Positions 1 through 8,007 of a DNA stretch of 64,000 nt are shown one piece after another. Location of the stretch: contig JANQGQ010000013.1 in NCBI GenBank assembly GCA_028277185.1, positions 31,132 to 95,131 on the forward strand, read 5' to 3'. Numbering within the stretch: the stretch's first letter is position 1; every line of letters begins with the position of its first letter. This DNA comes from Woeseiaceae bacterium. GTDB taxonomy: Bacteria > Pseudomonadota > Gammaproteobacteria > Steroidobacterales > Woeseiaceae. The notes under the pieces were generated by a model that saw nothing but the letters and a program-made list of their open reading frames with translations, made no database searches and was not told the origin of the DNA. Position numbers and translations under genes: made by a program.

Positions 1-433
1 CATCCGGCTCGAGGCGGAACTTGCGGATGCCCGGGAGCGTATCGGGAGTCTCGAAGCCCTGCTTAGCTCGGAGCAAACCGTAGTACTGCCGGTCGGCCCG
101 GACGACGACCTGCTTGCGGCGGATGCCAGCAACGAAACCATCGCGGGCATCGCGCAGCCGGACGATCTGCCGAACGGCGACGGAATCGTTGCCCGCGACG
201 CCGACGTCCGGTTTCGGCTGCAGCGCGACGATCTCAAGCTGATAAAGGGCATCGGCCCGGCGATAGAGAAAACCCTCAACGAACTCGGCATCGTCCGCTT
301 TGCCCAGATTGCCGGGATGCAAAGCTACGACATCGAACGTGTCGCGCGGCACCTCCGGGGCTTTCAGAAGCGCATAGAGCGCGAAGACTGGATCGGTCAG
401 GCCGAGGCGCTTGCCCGGCACCCCCGGACGTGA
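1..433 (+). CDS. Helix-hairpin-helix domain protein, 3' end only
   Basis: The gene is open from the window edge and stops with TGA at 431-433, so its start is missing. The visible 143 residues begin with a charged, probably coiled-coil stretch (IRLEAELADARERIGSLEAL). After an acidic linker comes a C-terminal block containing LKLIKGIGPAIEKTLNELGI, then an R/E-rich helical tail. The KGIGP..E..L...GI pattern is the helix-hairpin-helix signature of the small DNA/protein-binding domain often found at the end of coiled-coil or membrane-anchored proteins. The family is recognised but the function is not. Its TGA overlaps the ATG of the next gene (TGATG), so the two are probably co-transcribed and translationally coupled. 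Confidence 0.8.
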   Translation, partial: IRLEAELADARERIGSLEALLSSEQTVVLPVGPDDDLLAADASNETIAGIAQPDDLPNGDGIVARDADVRFRLQRDDLKLIKGIGPAIEKTLNELGIVRFAQIAGMQSYDIERVARHLRGFQKRIEREDWIGQAEALARHPRT

Positions 434-1272
434 TGCCGACGAAGGGATACTCCCGAGGCCGGATGAGCTGGCCGCTGCTCGCGCTGTGTCTCACCGCGTC
501 CGCCACCGGCGCCGACACGGCGGTGGACCGGCCGCAAACGGACGAGCGGCCCGTCATGCGCTTCGAGCTTCGCGAGGGTCATCTGTCGGTCGAGGGCGCC
601 ACGGCAAGCGACGTTCACGGCGATGGCATTCGAACCGCCGCGCAGCGCCGGTTCCCGGACGCACAACTCGCGTTCTCGCTCGAGACCGTGGCAGGTCTCG
701 ATGCCGGATGGCAGCTGTTGACGCTGGCCGCCGTCGACGTGGTCGCGGAGATCGAGACCGGCAACGTCATCCTACGGAGCGGAGAGGTAACGCTCCGGGG
801 ACTCGCGAAGCGCGACGGTCTCCTCGACGTGCGGCTGGATCGACTGGAACGCCTCGCGCCGCCGGGCTTCGCGATCTCGAGGCAGCTGCTCCCCGGGGCC
901 GATGCCGCCACGACGGCTTGCGACACGATGTTCGGAGCGATCCGGGGCGAGCCGGTACGCTTTCGCTCCGGCACGATCGAGTTGCGGCCGTCGTCGTTCG
1001 CACTCCTCGACCGCTATGCCGACTACATGGTGGACTGCCCGGCGACCCGCCTCGAAATCGTCGGTCATACCGACGCAAGCGGCGACCCGGAGCTAAACCT
1101 CAAACTGAGCGAAGCGCGCGCCGCCGCGGTCGCCGACTATCTCGTCGGGGCGGGCGTGCCGGCAAGCCAGATGACGCACCGCGGCGTCGGGTCCAGCGAA
1201 CCCGTCGCGGACAACGGCAACGCGTGGGGCCGCAGCAAGAACCGGCGAATAGAGATCCGGCGGCGCCGCTGA
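433..1272 (+). CDS. OmpA-family C-terminal domain protein, exported
   Basis: The protein has 279 residues. From ATG 433 it has a basic N-terminus and a hydrophobic stretch (WPLLALCLTASATGADTA) that reads as a signal peptide. A GTG at 430 and an ATG at 463 are alternative starts, and 433 fits the TGATG overlap with the upstream gene. The last third is an OmpA-like peptidoglycan-binding domain: LEIVGHTDASGDPELNLKLS, then EARAAAVADYLVGAGV and the closing GRSKNRRIEIRRRR. The NxxLSxxRAxxVxxxL and NRR(I/V)E motifs are those that contact the meso-diaminopimelate peptide. The middle of the protein is unrecognised. It is probably a periplasmic or outer-membrane protein tethered to the wall, and it converges on the FKBP gene with 3 bases between stops. 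Confidence 0.85.
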   Translation: MPTKGYSRGRMSWPLLALCLTASATGADTAVDRPQTDERPVMRFELREGHLSVEGATASDVHGDGIRTAAQRRFPDAQLAFSLETVAGLDAGWQLLTLAAVDVVAEIETGNVILRSGEVTLRGLAKRDGLLDVRLDRLERLAPPGFAISRQLLPGADAATTACDTMFGAIRGEPVRFRSGTIELRPSSFALLDRYADYMVDCPATRLEIVGHTDASGDPELNLKLSEARAAAVADYLVGAGVPASQMTHRGVGSSEPVADNGNAWGRSKNRRIEIRRRR

Positions 1273-1275
1273 CGG

Positions 1276-1785
1276 CTACTCTCCCGGACCGCGCGCCTCC
1301 AGCAGTTCGACGTCGAAAAGGAGCGTGGCGTTGGGCGGAATCACGGGCGGAAAGCCGCCGGCGCCGTAGCCCATTTCCGGCGCGATCCTGAGAAGCCGCT
1401 GCTCGCCGAGCATCATGCACTCGACGCCCTGATCCCAGCCCGATATCACGCGGCCTGCGCCGAGCGGAAACTGGAATGGCTGATTGCGATCCCTCGAGCT
1501 GTCGAACTTGCTTCCCTTGTTGTCCGCGGCGTCGGGGTCGAACAGCCAGCCCGTGTAGTGCACGTCTATGATATCGCCTGCTTCGGCGCGGCGGCCGTAG
1601 CCGTGCTTGAGCAGCGTCGCCGTCAGTCCGGGAGCCAGTTCAACGGACTCGCCGACTTCGAACGCGGGAGGATCGCAGCTCAGCGCGCTTGCCGTGGCCG
1701 TCTCGTCTCCCGACTCGTCGTCGGCTGCTCCGCAGGCGACGAGCGCCAGGAGCGTGGGCAATACGATCAGGTACGAGATTCTCAT
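1276..1785 (-). CDS. FKBP-type peptidyl-prolyl cis-trans isomerase, lipoprotein
   Basis: The protein has 169 residues from ATG 1785. The frame stays open further upstream, but that part is a shadow of msrB. The N-terminus [20 protein letters not shown] is a lipoprotein signal with the lipobox LVAC, so it should be membrane-anchored in the envelope. The rest is one FKBP domain with the usual landmarks: VHYTGWLFD near the start, then [40 protein letters not shown] and LLFDVELLE. FKBPs catalyse proline isomerisation during folding. The start overlaps the msrB stop by four bases (ATGA), making it the last gene of an htpG-msrB-FKBP protein-quality operon. Confidence 0.93.
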   Translation of the reverse strand: MRISYLIVLPTLLALVACGAADDESGDETATASALSCDPPAFEVGESVELAPGLTATLLKHGYGRRAEAGDIIDVHYTGWLFDPDAADNKGSKFDSSRDRNQPFQFPLGAGRVISGWDQGVECMMLGEQRLLRIAPEMGYGAGGFPPVIPPNATLLFDVELLEARGPGE

Positions 1786-2192
1786 GGTTTGTTTCCCTTC
1801 GACGCGTCGGGGTCGGCAAAGTCGAGCGACGCGGAGTTGATGCAGTATCGCAAACCCGTGGGTTGCGGCCCGTCCGGGAAGACGTGGCCGAGGTGGGCGC
1901 CGCAGCGCGAACACAGTACTTCCTCACGAATCATACCGTGGGACCGATCCGTTTTCGTATACACCGCGTCGCCGGCAAGCGGCAGGAAGAAACTCGGCCA
2001 GCCCGAGCCCGAATCGTACTTGTGTTCGGAGCTGAAGAGCGCTGCGCCGCAGCAGACGCAGTGGTAAGCGCCGTCTTCCTTGTGATCGACGTACTTCCCG
2101 GTAAAGGCCCGTTCGGTCCCCTTCTGCTGCGTGACGTAGTACTGCTCGTCGGTAAGCCGGGCCTTGAGGTCCGCGTCGCTGTCGTCATTCAT
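1782..2192 (-). CDS. msrB: Peptide-methionine (R)-S-oxide reductase
   Basis: The protein has 136 residues, a usual length for MsrB. It reduces methionine-R-sulfoxide in proteins with thioredoxin as reductant. Visible marks are two zinc-binding CxxC pairs (CVCC and CSRC), the substrate-binding GSGWPSFF, the [10 protein letters not shown] segment and the catalytic RYCINSASL, whose Cys is the redox nucleophile. There is no signal peptide, so it is cytoplasmic. It sits between htpG, whose 3' end overlaps its start by 8 bases, and the FKBP lipoprotein, which it overlaps by 4. Coupling with a chaperone suggests a shared role in oxidative or heat damage repair. Confidence 0.96.
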   Translation of the reverse strand: MNDDSDADLKARLTDEQYYVTQQKGTERAFTGKYVDHKEDGAYHCVCCGAALFSSEHKYDSGSGWPSFFLPLAGDAVYTKTDRSHGMIREEVLCSRCGAHLGHVFPDGPQPTGLRYCINSASLDFADPDASKGNKP

Positions 2193-4062
2193 CGGAAGTG
2201 TCCGCCGCTACCGGTTCGAGTATCAGGCGATTGATCCGCGCCAGATACTCGGCCGGATTGTCGAGCTGCGAACCCTCGGCAAGCAATGCATGGTCGAGTA
2301 GCACGTTGGCAAGCGAAGCAAAGCGCTCGTCGTCGGACTCCGCGTCCAGGCGCGCGACGAGCGGATGCCCGACATTGATCTCCAGTACCGGCCGCGATTC
2401 CGGCAAAGCCTGACCGGTCGCCTCGAGCATGGCCTTGAGCTGGGGACTGAGCGCATCCGGACCCGATACGACGCAGGCAGGGGAGTCGACCAGCCGCTGA
2501 CTGACCGTGACGGTCTCGACGCGCTCCTTGAGATGCTTGCGGATCTTCTTCAGAAGACCTTTGTGCTCATTCTCGAACGCGTCTTTGCTGATGTCGCCGG
2601 CACCCGAAGCGGCGACGTCGGCTCCGCTTGCATCGACGAGCGTCTTGCCTTCGTACTCGCGGAGCGCGTCGACCAGCCAGGGGTCGATGCGGTCGGTAAG
2701 GAGAAGGACCTCGGTCCCGGCGCTTTTCAAGCGCTCGATATGAGGGCTTGCAAGCGCCGTCGCGTGGTTCTCGGCGATGAGATAGTAGATCTCGTCCTGA
2801 CCTTCGGCAGCGCGCCCGAGGTAGTCGTCGAGCGACTGGTCCTGTTCGGCGCCGGCGCTATGCGTGCTCGAAAACCGCAGCAGCTTCGCCAGGCGATCGC
2901 GGTTCGCCGCGTCTTCGATCACGCCTTCCTTCAGCACCGCACCGAACTGCTTCCAGAACCCCGGGTACTTGTCGGCGTCGCCGGACAGTTTCTTCAGCAT
3001 GTCGAGCACGCGTCGGGTCAACGCACTCTGCATGGCCTTGAGGTCGGCGTTCTGCTGCAGCAGCTCGCGGGAAACGTTGAGAGGCAGATCGGACGAATCG
3101 ACGACGCCCTTGACGAACCGCAGATACAGCGGCAGGAACTGCTCCGCGTCGTCCATGATGAAGACGCGCTGCACGTACAGCTTCAGGCCTCTCGGGGCAT
3201 CGCGGTTCCACAGATCGTACGGCGCCGTCGCCGGCAGATACAGAAGGCTGGTGTATTCGCGCTTGCCTTCGACCCGGTTGTGGCTCCAGAGCAGCGGATC
3301 GGCGAAGTCGTGCGACAGGTGCTTGTAGAATTCCTTGTATTCGTCGTCGCTTACGTCCGAGCGCGAGCGCGTCCAGAGCGCGGTAGCCGTATTCACGCTG
3401 CGCGGTTCGTCGTCGCCGCTCACGAGCGTCACCGGGAATGCAATGTGGTCGGAGTAATTCCCGATCAGCGACTCGACGCGCAGATTTTCGGCGAACTCCC
3501 GCTCGTCGGGTTTGAGGTGCAGCGTTACCGTCGTGCCGCGCTGTTCGCGGCTGATCGCTTCGACACTGAACTCGCCCTCGCCGCGGGACTGCCAGCGGAC
3601 GCCTTCCTCCGGAGGGGCGCCGGCGCGCCGCGACTCCACGGTGACTTCGTCCGCGACGATGAACGCCGAGTAAAAGCCGACCCCGAACTGCCCGATCAGG
3701 CGCGCGTCTTTCTTCGCATCGCCGCTCATCCGACTCAAAAACTCCGCCGTGCCGGACTTCGCGATGGTGCCGAGATTGTCGATGACGTCCTCGTAGCTCA
3801 TCCCGATGCCGTTGTCCGCAATGCTGATCGTGCCGGCATCCTCGTCGAGAGTCAGCGTGATCCCGAGTTCCGGATCGTCCTTGAGCAAATCGGGTGCGGA
3901 GAGTGCCTCGAAGCGCAGCTTGTCGAGCGCATCGGACGCGTTCGATACTAGCTCACGCAGAAATATCTCTTTGTTGCTGTACAGCGAGTGGATCATCAGC
4001 TTGAGAAGCTGACGAACTTCGGTCTGGAACGGCCGGTTTTCGGCCTGGGCTGCCTCCGCCAC
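2185..4062 (-). CDS. htpG: Hsp90-family molecular chaperone HtpG
   Basis: About 625 residues, matching the family. The N-terminal GHKL ATPase is clear: [17 protein letters not shown] (the Glu/Asn helix), [21 protein letters not shown] with the ATP-binding Asp, and [11 protein letters not shown]. The middle and C-terminal dimerisation regions follow. An AAGGAG sits at 4070-4075, one base before the in-frame ATG at 4068 and seven bases before the GTG at 4062, so I take GTG 4062 as the start. A GTG at 4083 is a further alternative. It is a cytosolic ATP-dependent chaperone and the first gene of the htpG-msrB-FKBP operon. Confidence 0.96.
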
Positions 4063-4103
4063 GGGCATACTCCTTAAAGGCACGCAGGAACGGAAAGGCT
4101 CGA

Positions 4104-4130
4104 CCTGTGGCCGTTCGCGGGCATTTCAAG
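4104..4130 (-). promoter_or_regulatory. Possible sigma-32 type promoter of htpG
   Basis: On the minus strand CTTGAAA (4130-4124) is followed after 11-13 bases by GGCCACAGG. The first element matches the heat-shock sigma factor -35 consensus. The second is only a weak match to CCCCATnT. It lies about 40-70 bases upstream of the htpG start, which is the right place. Heat-shock control of htpG is usual in Gammaproteobacteria, but here it is inferred from one good half-site. Confidence 0.3.
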
Positions 4131-4182
4131 CCCCGCCGTGGCGCGAGGCAGACCCCGACCGGCCGGTCAGGGCGTTACGGGC

Positions 4183-4434
4183 TCAGGCCGCCCGCGCAGG
4201 ACGGACCGGCGGCTCGGTCACCCGGTGGTACAGAAGGCTGACGAACAGGAGCGTCGCAAACGCGAGACCGAGCGGCGGGACGTACGCGCCGGCGACGACC
4301 ATTGCAAGCGCCGACGACGCCAGCAGCGTCAGTTTGAGAACGCGCAGCAGCCAGCGGGTAAATGCCCCGGTCAAGAAGCCCACGGCACCCACGAGATCGT
4401 CGAGGTCGTCCCAGCACAGCAGCAGTCGTTCCAT
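4183..4434 (-). CDS. Small two-helix membrane protein, unknown function
   Basis: The protein has 83 residues. An N-terminal amphipathic stretch (MERLLLCWDDLDDLVGAVGF) is followed by two hydrophobic segments, about residues 33-50 and 52-70, and a Pro/Arg-rich tail. I do not recognise the family. It lies on the same strand as htpG, with a gap of about 120 bases before it, and just downstream of another small gene. It may be expressed with that neighbour. The clear hydrophobic periodicity and plausible ATG start support it as real. Confidence 0.6.
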   Translation of the reverse strand: MERLLLCWDDLDDLVGAVGFLTGAFTRWLLRVLKLTLLASSALAMVVAGAYVPPLGLAFATLLFVSLLYHRVTEPPVRPARAA

Positions 4435-4448
4435 ATCCGAAATCCAGC

Positions 4449-4640
4449 CTATTTTACGATCGACAGAATGGGGCCGGGGCCCTTGTTGTCGCCAGCCGCG
4501 GCGTCACTGCTATCGAGCGCCGCATCGTTCGACTCCTTCGCATGAGCGATCGCCCGATGGAACAGTTCCCAGCGCTGACGCGCCGATTCGTTCTTCAGTG
4601 TGGCGGCAGGAGATTCGGTTTCAGTGTGCTTTCTCGACAT
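4449..4640 (-). CDS. Small hydrophilic hypothetical protein
   Basis: The protein has 63 residues and is charged, with a helix-forming middle (ARQRWELFHRAIAHAKESND) and an acidic Ala/Asp stretch. There is no signal peptide or membrane segment, and I recognise no family. It is on the same strand as, and 14 bases upstream of, the two-helix membrane protein, so the two may form a small operon. Support is limited to codon usage, absence of a competing gene and the tight spacing. Confidence 0.45.
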   Translation of the reverse strand: MSRKHTETESPAATLKNESARQRWELFHRAIAHAKESNDAALDSSDAAAGDNKGPGPILSIVK

Positions 4641-4810
4641 GTTCTCACACGGTGTCTCAACGACCGTAGTTACGACTATAGTGACGCTGTGTTACAGCCT
4701 CCGTGAGATGAGTCACAGCTTCAGTCCCAATCGTCCGGCGCCGATGATCTCATCCGCAAAAACCCGACGCAGTACCGGTAGCCGATGGGAACTGCGTCAA
4801 CACCCGCACC

Positions 4811-4851
4811 CCCCTAAAACGACGACGCCGGCAGGTTGACCCGCCGGCGTC
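4811..4851 (-). terminator. Rho-independent terminator
   Basis: GACGCCGGC (4824-4832) and GCCGGCGTC (4843-4851) form a perfect 9-bp stem with a 10-base loop. Read on the minus strand, the stem is followed by GTCGTTTTAGGGG, a short T run. It starts about 30 bases after the stop of the 86-residue gene at 4880 and probably ends that transcript. Confidence 0.65.
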
Positions 4852-4879
4852 TGAAGGAATCACTTTGTCAGGAGGAGCG

Positions 4880-5140
4880 TTAGTCGCTGTCGCTGCCGGA
4901 ATCGTCGGTCCAGTTGCGGCGCACTTCTTCGGTCCACGACCGATAACCTTTCCAGGTGTACAACGCGGGATCGATGCCTGTGCGCTTGCCGCGCGCCGCC
5001 GGCGCCTTGCTTATCCACCGGCGATACTGTTGCCAGCCGTCCGCATCGTTGGCGGCTGCGTCCGCCTCGACGTCATCCGCATTGGACGCTTTGTCCGTAG
5101 CGTAGTCGTCGACCCAACGCAGTTTCTTGCTCTCCGGCAT
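4880..5140 (-). CDS. Small acidic hypothetical protein
   Basis: The protein has 86 residues from ATG 5140. It is strongly acidic, with basic/aromatic islands (KKLRWVDDYATDK, WQQYRRWISKAPAARGKRTG, ALYTWKGYRSWTEEVRRNW). There are five Trp residues and no hydrophobic segment, so it is soluble and cytoplasmic. No family is recognised. A hairpin terminator lies directly downstream and about 230 bases separate it from ppnN, so it appears to be a single-gene unit. The Trp-rich composition and its own terminator argue for a real gene. Confidence 0.6.
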   Translation of the reverse strand: MPESKKLRWVDDYATDKASNADDVEADAAANDADGWQQYRRWISKAPAARGKRTGIDPALYTWKGYRSWTEEVRRNWTDDSGSDSD

Positions 5141-5304
5141 TGAAGGTTCCCGGCAATCCCTGAGCGCTTACTGTACGGCTACCCTGCCGCGAATCACAGG
5201 AACTGCATCACAGTGCCGATGCCTGTTTTTTCCTTTTAAAACAATTGCTTAAAGCAGATTTTTACTTAATGAATTGGTGCCTGGCAACGATGCGACCGGG
5301 CATT

Positions 5305-5396
5305 TGACAATAACTCAGCTGCTAACTTCGTAGCATGGAACGTAGTCTGACGCCTCTGACAACAACTCAGCTGGTAACCTCGTAGCACGGTACGTA
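5305..5396. repeat. Duplicated 3' end of ppnN (two 40-bp copies, 52-bp period)
   Basis: Two 40-base segments, 5305-5344 and 5357-5396, match at 35 of 40 positions and share the core AACTCAGCTG, with a 12-base spacer. The second copy contains the last codons of ppnN (...YVPCYEVTS, stop). The first lies outside the gene and would read YVPCYEVSS then stop in the same orientation. This looks like an old tandem duplication of the gene end. About 130 bases of AT-rich, featureless DNA lie upstream of it. Confidence 0.8.
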
Positions 5397-6770
5397 CTTG
5401 GCTGCCTCAATCTTCATGCGCCCCTGCGAAACGAATGAAGCAAGCAGTTCGTCCAGAAGCGACATGATCGTCGGCGAGGCCTTGATGTTGAACGGTCCGT
5501 GTTCCTCGATGCTGCGGGCCGTATCCGTGCGGACGTTCCCCGATACGATGCCGGAAAACGCGCGACGCAAATTCGCGGCGAGTTCGTGCCGCGGCAGCGA
5601 ACTCCGAATGTCGAGCGCAGCCATCGACTCGTGAGTTGCGACGAACGGCTGCTGGAACTCACGATCGATCCTCAGACCCCAGTTGAAATAATACGCGTCG
5701 CCGTGGAGCCGGCGATACTCACGAACCCCGCCGAGCCCGTCGAGCGCAAGCCGCGCGACCGCGACCGGGTCGTCGATGATGATCCGGTAGCGTTGCTGGG
5801 CGGCAGGGCCCAGCGTACTGCCGACGAACTCGTCGATTCGCCGGAAGTACTCCTCGGCGCTTGGCGGGCCGGTCATGATCATCGGCATCGGCTGCTCCGC
5901 ATTGTCCGGGTGCAGCAGGATGCCGAGCAGATACAGGATTTCCTCGGCCGTGCCGACGCCGCCCGGAAAGACGACGATTCCGTGTCCGACGCGGACGAAC
6001 GCTTCGAGGCGTTTTTCCATGTCGGGCATGATGACGAGCGAATTGACGATCGGATTGGGCGATTCGGCGGCGATGATGCCGGGCTCGGTTATTCCCACGT
6101 AACGTCCGCGGCGGATGCGCTGTTTCGCGTGGCCGATCGTTGCGCCCTTCATCGGGCCCTTCATCGCCCCCGGGCCGCAGCCGGTGCAAACGTTCATGCC
6201 GCGTAGCCCGAGTTCGTAGCCGACGCGCTTCGTATAGTCGTACTCGGGGCGGCTGATCGCGTGTCCGCCCCAGCAGACCATCAGATCGACATCCGCGGGC
6301 AGCCTCAGCAGCCCGGCGTTGCGCGCGATGTGGAACACGGCATTGGTCGTGCCCCCGCTATCGCCGAGGTCGAATTTCGGGTCGGCCAGAATCTCGTTGT
6401 GAGTAAACACGATGTCGCGCAGGACAGCCGACATGTGCTCGCGGATGCCGCGGATCATCTTGCCGTCGACGAAAGCATGCGCCGGCGCGCTCCCGAGCGT
6501 TATCTTCAGGCCGCGATCGTGCTGTTCGAAACCGATCTCGAAATCGCGATAGGTATCGAGCAGCGCGCGCGCGTCGTCGGTATCGGTACCCGAATTGAGC
6601 ACCGCCAGCATGCACTGTCGCAACACGGGATACAGTCCGCCCGCTCCAGCGCCGCTGAGCTGCTCGACTTCGAGCTGGGACAGCACTTCGAGGCTGCCCT
6701 CGGGCCACATATCCGCGCTGATCGTCTCACCGGAGTCGACGTACAGCGGCGCTCGCAGGGTATCGTCCAT
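5367..6770 (-). CDS. ppnN: Pyrimidine/purine nucleotide 5'-monophosphate nucleosidase
   Basis: The protein has 467 residues from ATG 6770; a GTG at 6794 inside the repeat is the alternative. It belongs to the PpnN (YgdH) type of the LOG family, which cleaves nucleoside monophosphates to a base and ribose 5-phosphate. E. coli PpnN is about 454 residues. Marks seen are MVCWGGHAIS, GCGPGAMKGPMKGATIGHA, and the LOG motif FPGGVGTAEEILYLLGI with the catalytic Glu pair, plus flanking N- and C-terminal domains. It is cytoplasmic. A 24-bp minisatellite lies directly upstream and runs in frame into this gene, and its 3' end is duplicated just after the stop. Confidence 0.93.
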   Translation of the reverse strand: MDDTLRAPLYVDSGETISADMWPEGSLEVLSQLEVEQLSGAGAGGLYPVLRQCMLAVLNSGTDTDDARALLDTYRDFEIGFEQHDRGLKITLGSAPAHAFVDGKMIRGIREHMSAVLRDIVFTHNEILADPKFDLGDSGGTTNAVFHIARNAGLLRLPADVDLMVCWGGHAISRPEYDYTKRVGYELGLRGMNVCTGCGPGAMKGPMKGATIGHAKQRIRRGRYVGITEPGIIAAESPNPIVNSLVIMPDMEKRLEAFVRVGHGIVVFPGGVGTAEEILYLLGILLHPDNAEQPMPMIMTGPPSAEEYFRRIDEFVGSTLGPAAQQRYRIIIDDPVAVARLALDGLGGVREYRRLHGDAYYFNWGLRIDREFQQPFVATHESMAALDIRSSLPRHELAANLRRAFSGIVSGNVRTDTARSIEEHGPFNIKASPTIMSLLDELLASFVSQGRMKIEAAKYVPCYEVTS

Positions 6771-6780
6771 GGGCGGTGTG

Positions 6781-6972
6781 CTTCTCGTGGTCACAGTCGG
6801 CGGGCTTCCCGCGGTCTTAGTGGGTGGGTTTCCCGCGGTCTTAGTCGGTGGGCTTTCCGCGGTCTTAGTCGGTGGGTTTCCCGCGGTCCTGGTCTTCGTG
6901 CTTCCTGCAGTCTCGGTCGTCGTGCTTCCTGCAGTCCCGGTCGTCGTGCTTCCTGCAGTCCCGGTCGGCCAG
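6781..6972. repeat. 24-bp tandem repeat, eight copies
   Basis: Eight direct copies of a 24-base unit run without gaps, starting at 6781, 6805, 6829, 6853, 6877, 6901, 6925 and 6949. Copies 2-5 share TCCCGCGGTC with small changes, and copies 6-8 share CTTCCTGCAGTC, so the array has two sub-families. The period is a multiple of three, so on the minus strand each unit encodes eight residues. In the ppnN frame the consensus is roughly T-A-G-(S/N)-(T/P)-(T/P)-T-x. The frame is open from the L,D-transpeptidase stop (7017-7019) to ppnN, but contains no start codon above GTG 6794. The array lies where the ppnN promoter and leader would be expected. Confidence 0.92.
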
Positions 6973-7016
6973 CCTGGAGTATAAAGGGTAAGTGGCGGCG
7001 CAACCCCTGACCCGGA

Positions 7017-7538
7017 TTACGGCCGAATCTCGATCGGCGTTCGGTCACCGGTCATCAGCCAGATATCGATCATGTCGGAATTGGACACGGCAATGCAGCC
7101 GTTGGTCCAGTCCTGGGTCTTATAGTACGCCTCGGAGCGCGTCGGCTCGTTCGGTTGACCATGAATCATGATGGCACCGCCCGGGTCGTCCCCGCGGGCA
7201 CGTGCCTCGCGAACGTCGCGCGGGTCCGGATAAGAGATCCGGATCGACAAAAAGAACTCGCTGTTCGGATTGCGCAGATCCAGCACGTAGGTCCCCTCCG
7301 GGGTCCTGAAGTCGCCCTCGCGCTCCTTGTCGCCCAACGGCGCGATACCGAGTGCAATGTCGAAGGTCCGGAAGACCTCGCCGTCCTTGAGCAGATGGAG
7401 CTTGCGCTGGGCTTTCTCTACGAGGACGAAGTCGGCAAGGGGGAATCCGGTCCCGCCGGGCGCCGCGGCTGGCAGCAGCAGCATCGCGAACGCGAAAGCT
7501 AGTGTAATCCGCAAGGGTCCTGCCTTTTCCGTCGTCAC
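7017..7538 (-). CDS. L,D-transpeptidase family protein (YkuD domain), exported
   Basis: The protein has 173 residues. The N-terminus ITLAFAFAMLLLPAAAPGG is a signal peptide, so the enzyme acts in the periplasm. The rest is a YkuD catalytic domain: VEKAQRKLHLLKDGEVFRTF at the start, then GDFRTPEGTYVLD, the catalytic His in IMIHGQPN, and the nucleophile in DWTNGCIAVSNSDM. These enzymes form 3-3 peptidoglycan cross-links or attach lipoproteins to the wall. The subfamily resembles YafK-type proteins, with TNGC in place of SHGC, so the exact reaction is unassigned. The stop TAA is in the same frame as the repeat and ppnN downstream. Confidence 0.9.
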   Translation of the reverse strand: MTTEKAGPLRITLAFAFAMLLLPAAAPGGTGFPLADFVLVEKAQRKLHLLKDGEVFRTFDIALGIAPLGDKEREGDFRTPEGTYVLDLRNPNSEFFLSIRISYPDPRDVREARARGDDPGGAIMIHGQPNEPTRSEAYYKTQDWTNGCIAVSNSDMIDIWLMTGDRTPIEIRP

Positions 7539-7605
7539 ATTGCGGAGCGTAGCAGACGCACGAGCGGGCGAAAAAGGGCAGGTGCCCGCTGAAGCCCGAT
7601 GCAGT

Positions 7606-8007
7606 TCACAGATTTCGCCCGACGATCGTTCCGATAGCGAAACCGATCGCTCCGGCGACGAGCGTGTACGCCGGCAGATACAGAAACAGCCGGAGCGGAT
7701 CGGTCGCCGCGTCGAACATGCCGTTCAGGTTGACCGCGTAGGCATAGTGCAGGTACACCGCGAGACCGAGGGTCGGGACCGCGAAACCCAGCGTACCGAG
7801 CGGCATCCGGTAGCCGCCGCCCGTCCAGCGGCCGTCACCCCGCCACAGCGTGAAGGCGCTCAGCGCGAACAGAACGAATAGCGGCAGCGTATTGATGACG
7901 ACGTAGCCGCTGTTCCCGTGCACGTCGGCAAACCAGAGACCCACCGCGGTGAGCACGAACACGATCGGCGCGAGGCGGACGGCAAAGCGCGTACCCGCGC
8001 CGGTCAA
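7606..8007 (-). CDS. Four-helix membrane protein, unknown
   Basis: The protein has 133 residues from a TTG at 8007 that overlaps the stop of the transglycosylase gene (TTGA). The frame remains open upstream, but that part is a shadow of the transglycosylase. Four hydrophobic segments can be seen (about residues 8-26, 35-53, 72-92 and 105-130), separated by short loops such as RGDGRWTGGGYRM. I recognise no family. The translational overlap implies that it is made together with the LysM transglycosylase and acts in the envelope. Confidence 0.7.
   Translation of the reverse strand: MTGAGTRFAVRLAPIVFVLTAVGLWFADVHGNSGYVVINTLPLFVLFALSAFTLWRGDGRWTGGGYRMPLGTLGFAVPTLGLAVYLHYAYAVNLNGMFDAATDPLRLFLYLPAYTLVAGAIGFAIGTIVGRNL

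Noticed and set aside
6781..6972. CRISPR array
   Set aside because: The units are directly adjacent with no spacers, and no cas genes are present.
6791..7048. An Arg-rich 85-residue frame through the 24-bp repeats on the minus strand
   Set aside because: The repeat period is a multiple of three, so several frames stay open by chance. It starts inside the L,D-transpeptidase gene and has no family or ribosome site.
7017..7538. L,D-transpeptidase thought inactive because of TNGC in place of SHGC
   Set aside because: The Cys and His are present, and TNGC/TDGC variants occur in a known branch of the family.
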